DNA of 64,000 bases, taken from the NCBI RefSeq assembly GCF_030068615.1, contig NZ_JASJOC010000002.1:434001-498000 (forward strand). Reading direction: 5' to 3'. A model generated the notes under the pieces. It saw only the letters and a program-made list of their open reading frames with translations, ran no database searches and had not been told where the DNA came from. A program made the translations under genes and the position numbers. The first letter of the stretch is position 1, and each line of letters begins with the position of its first letter. Source of the DNA: Halostagnicola sp. A-GB9-2. GTDB lineage: Archaea; Halobacteriota; Halobacteria; Halobacteriales; Natrialbaceae. Positions 27,223 through 36,477 of the stretch are shown here, piece after piece.

Positions 27223-27710
27223 TGGCAGTAGTCGATTCATCCGCGTTAATACCGCTCGCGTGGGTCGGTCGTCTCGATCTCCTATCGACAACGTTCGACG
27301 AGTTGCGGACAACCGAAGCCGTTCGGACGGAAGTCCTGACAGAAGGAAAACGCGGCACAACGGCACTCGATGCGTTCCTCGAAGAAGTCGCTATCTGTGA
27401 AACCCCAACCGAAGCTACTGAAGTAGCAACGCTCGAGGGGATAGCGATTGCAGATGCATCAGTAATTTTACTCGCCGAGGACAACGATCACGCCCTCGTC
27501 GCTAACGATAAGGGACTCATAGAAGTCGCCCAAAGCCACGGAGTCGACTGTTTGTGGGTGACAACATTGTTATTGAAGTGTACGAAGGAGGGGACGTTAG
27601 ATTCCGAAACGGCAACCGACCTTCTCTACGATCTGGTAAACGAAGGTATGAATCTCCACCCGAAAGTTTACACACAGATACAAAAGAAACTCCGAGAGTT
27701 CGACAATTGA
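27222..27710 (+). CDS. PIN-like toxin (DUF3368/VapC type)
   Basis: This 162-residue PIN-fold protein has the first acidic residue in MAVVDSSALIPLAW, an EV motif in AVRTEVLTEG, D in IAIADASVILLAE and the last acid in ALVANDKGLIEVA. PIN domains cleave RNA with a four-acid Mg site; the acids appear present. The C-terminal 50 residues (DSETATDLLYDLVNEGMNL) form a helical tail common in DUF3368 proteins. Its codon use is slightly more AT-rich than neighbours, fitting a mobile toxin-antitoxin pair. Confidence 0.8.
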   Translation: MAVVDSSALIPLAWVGRLDLLSTTFDELRTTEAVRTEVLTEGKRGTTALDAFLEEVAICETPTEATEVATLEGIAIADASVILLAEDNDHALVANDKGLIEVAQSHGVDCLWVTTLLLKCTKEGTLDSETATDLLYDLVNEGMNLHPKVYTQIQKKLREFDN

Positions 27711-27791
27711 TACGCGGCCGCTCGCATCGACATCTGGCGTCGATCGAGGAGGCGCGATATGGGTGCGTATTCGGGTGTCGCGGGTCCCGAG

Positions 27792-27965
27792 TCAGTTCCA
27801 CTGCTGAAGAGAAACCACCGCACTGCACCGAATGGAGAGCCACGCGTCGTCTTCGGTCAGTTCGTCGAGTCGAAATCGCGGGGTGGAATGCCCGTGATCG
27901 ACCGTCGCCTCGACGCGGTGGCCCGTCTCCGGAGCTTCCGAATTTCGATCGTCATCCTGAACCAT
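27792..27965 (-). CDS. small acidic haloarchaeal protein (candidate)
   Basis: This 57-residue frame runs from an ATG at 27965 to a TGA at 27792. It reads M-V-Q-D-D-D-R-N then HRVEATVDHG, DELTEDDAWLSIRC and ends SLQQWN. Acidity, GC-rich third positions and the W-L-S-I-R ending resemble the many 55-65 residue haloarchaeal orphan proteins. No function can be assigned. It lies convergent to the toxin gene, in a region otherwise empty to 28146. Confidence 0.5.
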   Translation of the reverse strand: MVQDDDRNSEAPETGHRVEATVDHGHSTPRFRLDELTEDDAWLSIRCSAVVSLQQWN

Positions 27966-28146
27966 GGGTGGTATACAGTAGCATGGATTATAAGCCCTCT
28001 GCGTACGTTCGGCGCGGACTCGCTCGCTACGCGGGCCGTCGTCTCGGTAATTTCGCCCGAAAAGGAGCTACCCAATCCCACTCTCGCAGATACATGACGA
28101 ATCAGGGTACTGTCGAACGAGCGAATGCGGATTCGGTGAACGCCGA

Positions 28147-28722
28147 TCAGTTGGAGGGCGAGTTGGACTGCTCGGTCACCTCGGCATTGGGGGCGTTCCG
28201 AAGTACGCTTCGAATGCCCTTTTTGGCATTTTGCTTGGTCGTATACCCTTCCCCACTGGTCGCGATGATGTTTCCGTTTCGATGAACCAGCCGCCAGCGC
28301 CACTCGCCTGCACGGTCCTCAAACAACTGGAACGTTCCCAGACTCTCGCTAGCCTGCCGTGTCTGTTCATCGTCGGAGACGGTCCCAGCCTCTCGATTCG
28401 CCGTTTCTTCCGATTCGGAATCTCGTTCCCGTTCATCCGCCGAAGGGGTATCGGTACGATCCTCGAGGTTGTGTGGCTCTCGCCACTCGATTTCGATTTC
28501 GATCTCGATTTCGTCCGCGGAATCGTCCTCGTGGTCGCCCGGTTCGCGTTCGATCTCGAACTCGAGTGAGTACGACTCGGCCGCGGCGAGGGATACCGAT
28601 TGATCGCCGAGGCTCACCCGAAGCGTCTCACCGTCGTCGAATTCGTCGGCGATGGCGTGTAACATCGATGCAACGTCCGCTCGCGAACTGGTCGTTTCGA
28701 ACGAAAGGAGTTCGTCGGCCAT
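28147..28722 (-). CDS. amphi-Trp domain fused to HVO_2922/DUF1508-type domain
   Basis: This 191-residue protein has two modules. The N-terminal amphi-Trp-like domain (ELLSFETTSSRADVASMLHAIADEFDDGETLRV, about 1-85) is joined by an acidic linker to a DUF1508/YegP-like beta domain (FQLFEDRAGEWRWRLVHRNGNIIATSGEGYTTKQNAKKGI, about 130-180). The start MADELL at 28722 is the family start; the longer upstream frame is unlikely. YegP-like domains are small dimeric folds of unclear role. The fusion is encoded by one uninterrupted frame. Confidence 0.85.
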   Translation of the reverse strand: MADELLSFETTSSRADVASMLHAIADEFDDGETLRVSLGDQSVSLAAAESYSLEFEIEREPGDHEDDSADEIEIEIEIEWREPHNLEDRTDTPSADERERDSESEETANREAGTVSDDEQTRQASESLGTFQLFEDRAGEWRWRLVHRNGNIIATSGEGYTTKQNAKKGIRSVLRNAPNAEVTEQSNSPSN

Positions 28723-28938
28723 AGGGAGTGTTCTCCGAACCAGCCCAAATAGGCCAGTTGCGCCGCAGCCTGAACGTTCACGGTCGGTACGTGTTCTGCC
28801 CACGTCTCCGCACTATCCAACCGGAGCGGAGGGGGTTTCGGTGGGGCATGAAACCCGAATAGTCGCTCCCCGACAATAGTTGATATTTCATTTTTGGCTA
28901 GAAAAACCCCTATAATAGCACCCTTCCGAGTAGCGACA

Positions 28939-30114
28939 ATGGGTTCTGGGACTTCCGTCATCTCGAAAGTCGGAGGTCGACGAACCATCATGGCCCTCGG
29001 CGTACTATACGTCGTCCTCGCGGTCGGATGGGGGCTCATCCAAACTATCGACGGCGGCCCCCTCCAGAACGTATTGCTCGTTTCTCTGTTTGTTGCTATC
29101 CCTGGGTTCGGCCTGTTCTGGGGTGGATATCGACTGCCACGGACTGATATCGATCCGGAATTCTACCTGGTGATCGGTCGATGGTGTCTCGGGACAATCG
29201 GGATCATGTTCGGAATTCTCGCGATCTACCACGTTCAACCCGCCGACAGCCTCAACAACCCGGATAGAAGTATCCTGATCCTCTCGGCACTCAGCAGCGT
29301 CGCCGGATTCAGCGTCGGCTCTCACGACGCACGAGCGAAAACGCGAGCGCGCGAGGTCGCCCGCCGAAATCAGGAGCTTCGGAAGACACGAACCCAGCTC
29401 TCCGAGTCGAACGAGCGACTCGAGCAGTTCGCCTACGCCGCGTCCCACGACCTCGAAGAGCCCCTCCGGATGATCACGAGCTACCTCCGACTGCTCGAGC
29501 GCCGATACGGCGACGACCTCGACGAGGACGGCGAGGAGTTCATCGAATACGCGGTCGACGGCGCGGAGCGAATGAAAGAGATGATTGACGCGTTGCTCGA
29601 GTATTCCCGCATCGAAACGCGAGGCGAGCCGCTGGAACCCGTCGATCTCGAGGAGGTGCTTGGTACCGTCCTGAAGAACCTCGAGCTTCGGATCGACGAA
29701 CGCAATGCCACGGTCGAACTGGGGAAGCTCCCCCGCGTGATGGGTGATCGACGACAACTGCGACACGTGTTCCAGAACCTGCTGAGCAACGCCATCGAAT
29801 ACACTGATGACAAGCCGCCGCATGTTCGCGTCTCGGTCCAGCCGACGGGTTCGAAATGGCGGGTGTCCGTGAGCGACAACGGTATCGGGGTTCCGTCCGA
29901 CAAGCACGAAGCGATTTTCGACGTCTTTCAGCGTCTTCACACCCACGAGGAACACGCCGGGACCGGAATCGGGCTCGCCCTCTGTAAACGGATCGTCGAG
30001 CGCCACGGCGGGGAGATCTGGGTCGACTCCGAATACAACGAGGGGGCCACGTTTTCGTTGACACTCCCCGCGGTCGCCGCCGATCAGGACGACTCTCGAG
30101 ACGGAAGCGCCTGA
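28939..30114 (+). CDS. membrane sensor histidine kinase
   Basis: This 391-residue kinase (start at 28939, MGSGTSV) has four N-terminal membrane spans (about 15-130), a short coiled coil (RAREVARRNQELRKTRTQL), HisKA with phospho-acceptor H170 in AASHDLEEPLRM and a HATPase domain (NLLSNAIEY, DNGIGV, GTGIGLALC). It lacks PAS and GAF domains, so the membrane segment itself may sense. From the coiled coil onward it is strikingly like the kinase at 1392-3413 (SNERLEQFA..., EFIE-AVDGAERM), indicating shared ancestry of the catalytic half with different input domains. Confidence 0.92.
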   Translation: MGSGTSVISKVGGRRTIMALGVLYVVLAVGWGLIQTIDGGPLQNVLLVSLFVAIPGFGLFWGGYRLPRTDIDPEFYLVIGRWCLGTIGIMFGILAIYHVQPADSLNNPDRSILILSALSSVAGFSVGSHDARAKTRAREVARRNQELRKTRTQLSESNERLEQFAYAASHDLEEPLRMITSYLRLLERRYGDDLDEDGEEFIEYAVDGAERMKEMIDALLEYSRIETRGEPLEPVDLEEVLGTVLKNLELRIDERNATVELGKLPRVMGDRRQLRHVFQNLLSNAIEYTDDKPPHVRVSVQPTGSKWRVSVSDNGIGVPSDKHEAIFDVFQRLHTHEEHAGTGIGLALCKRIVERHGGEIWVDSEYNEGATFSLTLPAVAADQDDSRDGSA

Positions 30115-30174
30115 ACGGGAACGGCTGTCCCTGCAAGCACCAGCTACTCACCACAGATAGCCATCCGTCCGGAC

Positions 30175-30513
30175 ATGCAGACCGTCGTTCACCTCCTCTC
30201 TGGAGACGAAGCCGAACAGGAGACCGCGCTCGCAATCGCACGAAACCTTCTCGAGGACGAAACCGACAGTATCGACGACGTCGCGATCGTCGTCCAGTCC
30301 AAGGGAATCGCGACCGTCACGGCCGACGGGGATTCCGTCGAAGACGTGGAAGCGTTACTCGAGGACGGCGTTTCCGTCCGCGCCTGTTCGAACACGCTCG
30401 AAATGATGGATCTCGAGGAGTCGGATCTCCTCGAGGGCGTCGAAACCGTTCCCGAAGGGGCCGTCGAGGTGACCCGACTGCAAGAAGAAGGATACGGCTA
30501 CCTTCGGCCGTAG
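30175..30513 (+). CDS. DsrE-family protein
   Basis: This 112-residue DsrE/F-fold protein begins QTVVHLLSGDEAEQETALAIARNLL and has GVSVRACSNTLEMMDLEESDLLEGVETVPEGAVEVTRLQEEGYGYLRP, the usual ending with the conserved cysteine in the ACxNTL motif. DsrE relatives relay sulfur or bind small ligands; a single Cys suggests sulfur trafficking is possible. It follows the kinase gene by 60 bases on the same strand. Confidence 0.88.
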   Translation: MQTVVHLLSGDEAEQETALAIARNLLEDETDSIDDVAIVVQSKGIATVTADGDSVEDVEALLEDGVSVRACSNTLEMMDLEESDLLEGVETVPEGAVEVTRLQEEGYGYLRP

Positions 30514-30741
30514 CCGTTCGACACTCGGAGTCCAGTGGAATGGCCGGCCGAGTCGGCGACGCTCGAGAACCCGATCTTCGCGCGGCGACCTCGGGAGATA
30601 CGGGCGGTTTGCTCGAGATATAGGAGTCCCAGACGTATTTTTGGAACCGTCTCGAGGGCGGAACTCCGGATAGTATCAACTATTTGTCTCGTGCGTTCCT
30701 CGAAACTTATCATTATAGTTGCTGACTCTCTTGCCTACGGT

Positions 30742-31509
30742 ATGGAGCAAGGCGACTTCGTGTCAGGGGTGCGTGATGTTGCGCCCGCTCTGCCGCCAAA
30801 TATCCCGTTCGGACTGCTGTTCGGCGCGACGGCCATCGAGGTCGGTATCGGGCCGGGACAGGCGACGGCCATGTCGCTGTTCGTCTTCGCCGGGGCCGCA
30901 CAGATGGCCGCGGTCGATCTATTGCGGGCGGACGCGGCGTTGTCGGTCGTCCTGACGACTGTTCTGGTGCTCAACCTTCGGTACATGATGTACGGCGCGT
31001 CGCTCGCTCCGACGGTTCGCGAACTCCCCGCTCGCTGGCGAGCAACCATGGGATACGCGCTGTCGGATGTCAATTACGCCCTCGCTATCGCAAAGTTCAG
31101 CGACGACCCCGCCGATGACTCGAGCGCCAATCCTGCCGATGACGAAGCCGACGACCCCGCCGATGGCTCGGCCGGCGACCGCGCGACCGTCCATCAGGGG
31201 TGGTACTACCTCGGGCTGACGGTCCCGTTCGTTATCTCGTTCGTCGGTGCGACCGCTGTCGGTGCGGTAGCGGGAATGTCCATCGGCGACGGACTGAACA
31301 TCGACTTCGCTATTCCGCTCATTTTTATCGCGTTGCTCGCACCGGCGCTCAAACGGCGCGGCCCCGTCCTCGTCGCGGTAACCTCCGGGATGGTGGCGGT
31401 GCCCGCCGCCGGGATTCCGTTCAACCTCGGGCTGTTCGTCGCCGCGGGAGCCGGCATCGCCGCTGGAACGCTATTCGACCGACTACGTACCGGACCGGGT
31501 GGGGCGTAA
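30742..31509 (+). CDS. azlC: AzlC-family branched-chain amino acid exporter subunit
   Basis: This 255-residue membrane protein has about six spans and the AzlC features NIPFGLLFGATAIEVGIGPGQATAMSLFVFAGAAQMAAVDLL and LNLRYMMYGASLAP. An Asp/Ala-rich hydrophilic loop (about residues 118-150) is inserted between spans, typical of haloarchaeal loops. AzlC with AzlD forms the LIV-E exporter for branched-chain amino acids. The start at 30742 excludes an upstream extension lacking homology. azlD begins six bases after its stop. Confidence 0.92.
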   Translation: MEQGDFVSGVRDVAPALPPNIPFGLLFGATAIEVGIGPGQATAMSLFVFAGAAQMAAVDLLRADAALSVVLTTVLVLNLRYMMYGASLAPTVRELPARWRATMGYALSDVNYALAIAKFSDDPADDSSANPADDEADDPADGSAGDRATVHQGWYYLGLTVPFVISFVGATAVGAVAGMSIGDGLNIDFAIPLIFIALLAPALKRRGPVLVAVTSGMVAVPAAGIPFNLGLFVAAGAGIAAGTLFDRLRTGPGGA

Positions 31510-31514
31510 CTCCG

Positions 31515-31841
31515 ATGGCGAACGTAGACTCGACCATCATTTGGATCGCCATTGTCGGCATCGCCATCGGAACGTACGTCCTTCGAAGCGTGTTTTTGCT
31601 CGGCATCCAACGGTTGGGGGACATCCCACCCGCGATCAGTACCGTACTGCCGTTCGTTCCGATCGCCGTCTTCGCCGCGTTGATCACCCCCGATCTGGCC
31701 TACCTCGATGGACTTCTGGTCCTCTCGCCGAGAAACGAGCAGCTGATGGCCGGGCTGGTTGCGTTCGTCGTTGCCTGGTACACGGAAAACATGCTCCTGA
31801 CCGTCGGCGTCGGAATGGCCATCCTCTGGTTCCTCCAGTGA
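31515..31841 (+). CDS. azlD: AzlD-family small exporter subunit
   Basis: This 108-residue protein has four spans, starting WIAIVGIAIGTYVLRSVFLLG and containing LPFVPIAVFAALITPDL, as usual for AzlD. It is the partner of AzlC, in the same operon with a five-base gap. Together they probably export branched-chain amino acids or analogues. Confidence 0.92.
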   Translation: MANVDSTIIWIAIVGIAIGTYVLRSVFLLGIQRLGDIPPAISTVLPFVPIAVFAALITPDLAYLDGLLVLSPRNEQLMAGLVAFVVAWYTENMLLTVGVGMAILWFLQ

Positions 31842-31949
31842 ATATAACGGATGCGGACTCGGTTCTCGAAATTAGTTTGGACGAGGGAAGTCGTCGAAAT
31901 TCGCGAAACGGCCCTGTCGATTAAGCGACTTCGCTTTGAACAACACCAC

Positions 31950-32399
31950 ATGTGCGCTCGAGTCACCGACGTGATGACCGAGGACGTCATCACCTGCGGG
32001 GCCGACACGTCCCTCGAGGCGGTTGCAGAACGGATGCTCCGGAACGGGATCGGAAGCGTCGTCATCACGACTGACGGAAACTCCTACGGTATCGTCACGG
32101 AGACGGACATCGTCCTCGCGACGTACAAAACGGGTAAGCCGCTCGCGGAGATCCCGACGCGAGCAGTCGCGAGCCATCCGGTCGTGACCGTCGAACCGAC
32201 GCAGACGCTTCGTCTCGCCACAAAGCGAATGCGAGACGAGGAGATCAAGAAACTCGTCGTGGTTTCGGGCCTCGAAATCGAGGGAATCCTCACGACGCAG
32301 GATTTGATCGACCACTACGGAGAGTTGACGAAAGACATCCAACAGATCAGACAGCGAAGCCAGCCCCGACGCGAGAAATGGCCACGAGAGGACTTCTAA
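31950..32399 (+). CDS. CBS-pair domain protein
   Basis: This 149-residue protein consists of two CBS motifs: VTDVMTEDVITCGADTSLEAVAERMLRNGIGSVVI...GIVTETDIV and VASHPVVTVEPTQTLRLATKRMRDEEIKKLVVV...GILTTQDLI. CBS pairs bind adenosine nucleotides and act as energy sensors or regulators. The initiator at 31950 (MCARVTDVM) is chosen because the 33 upstream codons are not family-like. It lies 108 bases after azlD and could be co-transcribed. Confidence 0.9.
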   Translation: MCARVTDVMTEDVITCGADTSLEAVAERMLRNGIGSVVITTDGNSYGIVTETDIVLATYKTGKPLAEIPTRAVASHPVVTVEPTQTLRLATKRMRDEEIKKLVVVSGLEIEGILTTQDLIDHYGELTKDIQQIRQRSQPRREKWPREDF

Positions 32400-32509
32400 T
32401 AGGGTCGTTCGCAACTATTTTCAGCCAGTCTGAGCAGAGAACGAGGTTCGGGGGATGAAACCGGCGATAGAGTATCTACGCTGGGAGAGAATTACGAACG
32501 ACCCAATAA

Positions 32510-35080
32510 TTACTGCTCGAGGATGTGGATGCCGTCCGGCTCGAGGCGAACCCCGACGCCGTTTGGTTTCTCCTGGAAGACTTCCGCGTGAGAGTCGATA
32601 TCGTCGACGCCCGCGCCGACCTCGAACCCGCCGTTATCGGGAAGGCAATTGAACTCGCGCTGTTCCCCGTCGGCGAGGTTGACATCCTCGAGGAACACGA
32701 CCTCGTCCGAGTCCCGTACCCGGAGCCGGACCGTCGCATCGCGCGAGAGTCCGTTCTCGATCACGACCGTGTCGCCCCCGCCGATGACCTTCTGTGCGCG
32801 ACGATGTGCTCTGGCCGTCAGCGCGGCGGCGCGCGCCTGAAACGCCTCCGGATCGTCCTGATATTTGAGGAGAAGACCAAGGACTGCAAGTAGTCCGATC
32901 ACGAGCAGTCCGAACTGTACCGGCGAGATCCGATCGAGCAGCGACTGATCGGGTTGATTTTCGATCGTCGCCGTCCGTTCCGCGGCTGTGGAGGCGTTCA
33001 GCGACTCGTTGTTGGTCGTAATTCCGTAGGTGTACTCGCCGCTTTCTTCCGGCGAGTCAACCGCGGCTGTGACCAATTCTGTCTGTTCGGGCTCGAGTGT
33101 CAGTTCTTCTTCGGCCGCCGTCTCACCGTCAAACACGAACTGGACGGTTTGCGTATCCGATAGCTCTCCCGTGTTCGTCACGTTCCCGGCGATAGAGAGC
33201 TCCGAATCGGGGTCATCAGCGCCGCGTAACTCGACGTCGGCGGCCTCGAAGACCGATCTGTTCGTCGTCACCGTCTCGGAGACGGTGCTCGTATTCGCGG
33301 TGAGTTCGACGCCCGACGACGCGTCGGCGGTCAACTGAAACTCAAACGAGTGCTCGACGGTTTCGGAGGCGTTGAGCAGGAACTCCTCGCTCTGGGTGGC
33401 ATCCGATTCGACGGTATTCGAATCCTCGACTCCGACGGTGAGGTTCTGGAACTCGGGTACTTCGCCATCGTTTTCGACGCTCACCGTCGTCGACAGCGGC
33501 TCGCTCGAGGAGAACGTCTCGTCGAGGTCGCTGAACTCGAGGGTCACGTTTCGGTCGAACTCCGTGACGTTGGAGCCGCCAGGCGTCTCGAGCGAGACGT
33601 TCTCTATGGGGAGTTTGCTCTCGGTGAGATCGTACGTGAACGTTTCCTCGTGCGGCGATTCGTCGATAGTCACGTCGCGTTCTTCGACGACGGTTCCGTT
33701 GACGAGGAACTCCGTCGGGATGTCCATTTCGCCGTTCGGTATATCATCGTCATATTCGAACTCACCGGTTATCTTGAGTTCTTCACTGAGGTTTCCGATT
33801 TCAATTTCTGGAACTTCGACTCCCATATTGTTTTCGTGGTCGTCGGCATCAAGAACGGTCGCTTCGGTCTCCGCGGATTCGCCTATCTCCGGAATTTCGA
33901 CTGCGACATCGATCTCCGGAACGTCGCTAGAACTCGTTTCGTAGGAAATCTCCCCTTCCGTCGTATCGCCGGGGTCGATCTCGAGGTCGTCCGTTTCGAC
34001 GGTTTCGTTCTCGACGATGAACTCGACGGTCATATCGTCCACCGGAACGTCTCCGATGCGTTCAATTTCGACGCCGATATCCAGTTCCTCACCCGCAATG
34101 GCCGTGGTGGTGCCGATTTCGTTGATGACGACTTCGGCTTCGGCGATATCGATATCTCGAGTGTCGTCTACTCCATCGATCTCGAGTTCCACCTCAGTAA
34201 TCGAGCTATCACCTTCCTCCGTTTCAATGACGAACGGTTCGTTGATATAGTTGCCAGGGTTTACGTTCACGACCTGGCTGTCAGACTCGTCCCCCCAAGA
34301 GAGAGTTCGGTCGCCGACGTAGTTGCTATAGCCGTGATTGGTGATCGTCGTGTCAACGATGAGATCCTCCCCTTCAGCGGGTTCGTTAACGTTGGTGATT
34401 TCGGGCTCGAGAACGGCTTCGTCGTGATTATCGTAAATGATCGGATCACCTTCGCCGCGGGTGACAATGGGTGCGGATTGGTCATCGTCAGTCCGTACTG
34501 TTCCGTCTTCGGGGTCGATTTCGATGCCGATCGAGCTATCCACTACCTGCAAGTCCGGCGAAGCGTCTTCATTACGTTCGATATGGCTACCATCCTTGTC
34601 GTCGTGTTCCTCACCAACTTCGACTGGCTCGCTGCCCAGTTGGAGAACTGGGTTATCGTCGTCCCACGTAGAGAGCACGAGGTAGTCGTCATTATGCGTG
34701 ATAAAAGCCTGCTCAGGGGTGTTATTCGTTGCCTGCCCACTTACGACAGTGTTGTTCTCGAATTGAACGACGGCGAAGTCATCCTGCGGGTCTGATGCGC
34801 TCGCGAGCGTAGCCGTCGTTTCGTCCGTCGGCCCGTCGAATGCCTCTCCGGACCCCTCAAGCGAGGACTCATCGTCGCTATCTGCAGCCCCCATCCCGAT
34901 GCCAGTCCCGGCACCAAGCACCGCCCCGACCACCACGAGACTCACGATCAATCCAACGAGAGCGTGTTCCGCAAACTGGGACGCACGACGCAACCGAATA
35001 GAACGGGACCAGACGTTCGTGGGCATAGTGGTGACTCTGGAGAGGGTGGCTTGCAGGGTGGATGGCGGATTCGCATTCAT
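32510..35080 (-). CDS. large surface protein with CARDB-like repeats and C-terminal cytoplasmic domain
   Basis: This 856-residue protein has an N-terminal membrane segment (LVGLIVSLVVVGAVLGAGTG) and a very acidic ectodomain of repeated beta-sandwich units of CARDB type (for example VNEPAEGEDLIVDTTITNHG, ISVENDGEVPEFQNLTV-like, VTNTGELSDTQTVQFVFDGE). Many N-x-S/T sequons occur, and a second span (PVQFGLLVIGLLAVLGLLL) lies near residue 745. The last 110 residues (TVVIENGLSRDATVRLRVRD...) should be cytoplasmic. It probably mediates surface adhesion or sensing, and the sequons make it a candidate glycosylation target; both are inference. Confidence 0.75.
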   Translation of the reverse strand: MNANPPSTLQATLSRVTTMPTNVWSRSIRLRRASQFAEHALVGLIVSLVVVGAVLGAGTGIGMGAADSDDESSLEGSGEAFDGPTDETTATLASASDPQDDFAVVQFENNTVVSGQATNNTPEQAFITHNDDYLVLSTWDDDNPVLQLGSEPVEVGEEHDDKDGSHIERNEDASPDLQVVDSSIGIEIDPEDGTVRTDDDQSAPIVTRGEGDPIIYDNHDEAVLEPEITNVNEPAEGEDLIVDTTITNHGYSNYVGDRTLSWGDESDSQVVNVNPGNYINEPFVIETEEGDSSITEVELEIDGVDDTRDIDIAEAEVVINEIGTTTAIAGEELDIGVEIERIGDVPVDDMTVEFIVENETVETDDLEIDPGDTTEGEISYETSSSDVPEIDVAVEIPEIGESAETEATVLDADDHENNMGVEVPEIEIGNLSEELKITGEFEYDDDIPNGEMDIPTEFLVNGTVVEERDVTIDESPHEETFTYDLTESKLPIENVSLETPGGSNVTEFDRNVTLEFSDLDETFSSSEPLSTTVSVENDGEVPEFQNLTVGVEDSNTVESDATQSEEFLLNASETVEHSFEFQLTADASSGVELTANTSTVSETVTTNRSVFEAADVELRGADDPDSELSIAGNVTNTGELSDTQTVQFVFDGETAAEEELTLEPEQTELVTAAVDSPEESGEYTYGITTNNESLNASTAAERTATIENQPDQSLLDRISPVQFGLLVIGLLAVLGLLLKYQDDPEAFQARAAALTARAHRRAQKVIGGGDTVVIENGLSRDATVRLRVRDSDEVVFLEDVNLADGEQREFNCLPDNGGFEVGAGVDDIDSHAEVFQEKPNGVGVRLEPDGIHILEQ

Positions 35081-35348
35081 CGAAACGACACCGATACTAT
35101 GGTTCGACCTATTTCGATGGCTTATTGAAATACTCTCTGGGCGATTATTATAATATATCTTCACTGTGTTCGCTTATTAGATATGTGCGGGATTTGGAAT
35201 ATATTGCTGTCGTTGCGCTCGAGCGATCTACTGCTCGAACGCTGTTTTAGATGGCTGCCGTTTCGGCTGTGACAGCCCCTCGCTTACCCGAGGGAGGCCA
35301 CGATGCAGTTCAAGCACCTATTTCCCCGGGCTTTCGAAACACCACCGT

Positions 35349-35966
35349 ATGTCACAGGAGGGATTGAGCGAGACCGAGCTACCGAACGAGTACGAAATCG
35401 GCGACGTTCTGGACCAACTCGAGGAACTCGAGGAGTCCGTCTCCAGCCCGGCCGAGCGACGGGACGTTCGGTCGGTCAAACGCATGCTCGAGGGAGTTCC
35501 CGGTTCGGAACGGATCAAGAAGTACACGACTCGAGACGTGGCTGAAGGATTCGTCGGCGGGATAATCTTCTCGCTCCCGCTGCTCGTCGAGGACGGCGTC
35601 TTCGAAATCGCCGAGTGGTTCGTGTCGACGGCGGTCGGACCGGTCCCCGTCTTCTTGCTGGTGAATATCCTCTGTACCGTCCTGCTGGTCGCCGGGTTGT
35701 TACACTACACGGACATCCGACAGGTCAAACCCAGACTACTGTTCGGAGTGCTTCCAAAGCGATTGACCGGCATCCTGCTGATTTCGTTCGCCGTCGCGCT
35801 GGGTTCGATGTTCCTCTGGGGGCGACTCCACGCCGAGGACCCGACACGGCTCGAGGCGTTCGCTCGGGTCGCCGTCATCTGGACGGCTGCTGCGGTCGGG
35901 GCCACGCTCGGCGATATCCTGCCCGGGGAAAGCCGCGGGGACGATCTCATCGAACAGCGCTCGTGA
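35349..35966 (+). CDS. DUF2391-family membrane protein
   Basis: This 205-residue protein has a soluble helical N-terminus (EYEIGDVLDQLEELEESV...SVKRMLEGVPG) and four membrane spans, starting YTTRDVAEGFVGGIIFSLPLLVEDGVFEIAEWF, which I recognise as DUF2391/TIGR02587-like. Function is unknown. A conserved DVAEG/FSLPLL stretch precedes the first span. It stands alone between oppositely oriented genes. Confidence 0.8.
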   Translation: MSQEGLSETELPNEYEIGDVLDQLEELEESVSSPAERRDVRSVKRMLEGVPGSERIKKYTTRDVAEGFVGGIIFSLPLLVEDGVFEIAEWFVSTAVGPVPVFLLVNILCTVLLVAGLLHYTDIRQVKPRLLFGVLPKRLTGILLISFAVALGSMFLWGRLHAEDPTRLEAFARVAVIWTAAAVGATLGDILPGESRGDDLIEQRS

Positions 35967-36043
35967 GGGAGCAACGAATCCGTTTGCGTAGATAGTTGCC
36001 CCCTTTCGTAGGTGGTTGTACCCGCTCATCTTCGAGACCAGAG

Positions 36044-36415
36044 TCAGTTATAGTCGCGCTCGAGTTCCCTCGAATCGGCGTCCATGATATCCTCGAGTTC
36101 CGATTCGAACTCCTCGTCGGATAACGCGTCGTCGGTGTAGGCCGCTTTGGCGTCGTCGACGGAGTCGAAAGTGCTGGTTGCAGTCGACTTCGAGGTGGTC
36201 GATTCTCGAGTGCGGCGAGGGTGTTCGTCATCGCCGCCGGCCGTCCAGCCGGACCAGATTTCGTACGCGCCGTAGGCCATCGCGAGGAGAATCGCCATCG
36301 TCAGCCCCCACGTCAGCATCCAGGTGAGCCGACGGAGGACCTGTCCGGCGATCAGGGCCACGAGAAGGAAGCCGAAAACGACGACCGCGAGCTTCACCGC
36401 CCGGAGGTTGACCAT
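36044..36415 (-). CDS. two-span membrane protein with SHOCT-like tail
   Basis: This 123-residue protein has two hydrophobic spans (residues about 6-27 and 30-52), an Arg/Thr/Ser-rich linker and a C-terminal SHOCT-like segment (AAYTDDALSDEEFESELEDIMD). Such arrangements are very common in haloarchaea. SHOCT motifs are thought to mediate oligomerisation. No partner is obvious here. Confidence 0.75.
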   Translation of the reverse strand: MVNLRAVKLAVVVFGFLLVALIAGQVLRRLTWMLTWGLTMAILLAMAYGAYEIWSGWTAGGDDEHPRRTRESTTSKSTATSTFDSVDDAKAAYTDDALSDEEFESELEDIMDADSRELERDYN

Positions 36416-36477
36416 AGCAGAATGTGTCGAACCAATCCTATAGAACGTTTGGATGCGTAATTGTTGAATTTAAGCCA

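Noticed and set aside
27554-28285. 243-residue plus-strand frame covering the gap after the toxin gene
   Set aside because: Arg/Ser-rich shadow frame that overlaps the toxin gene and the amphi-Trp gene. The smaller minus-strand frame 27792-27965 has better composition.
33350-34795. 481-residue plus-strand frame across the CARDB-like gene
   Set aside because: Antisense to the surface protein; its composition is the mirror of the acidic protein and no family is recognised.
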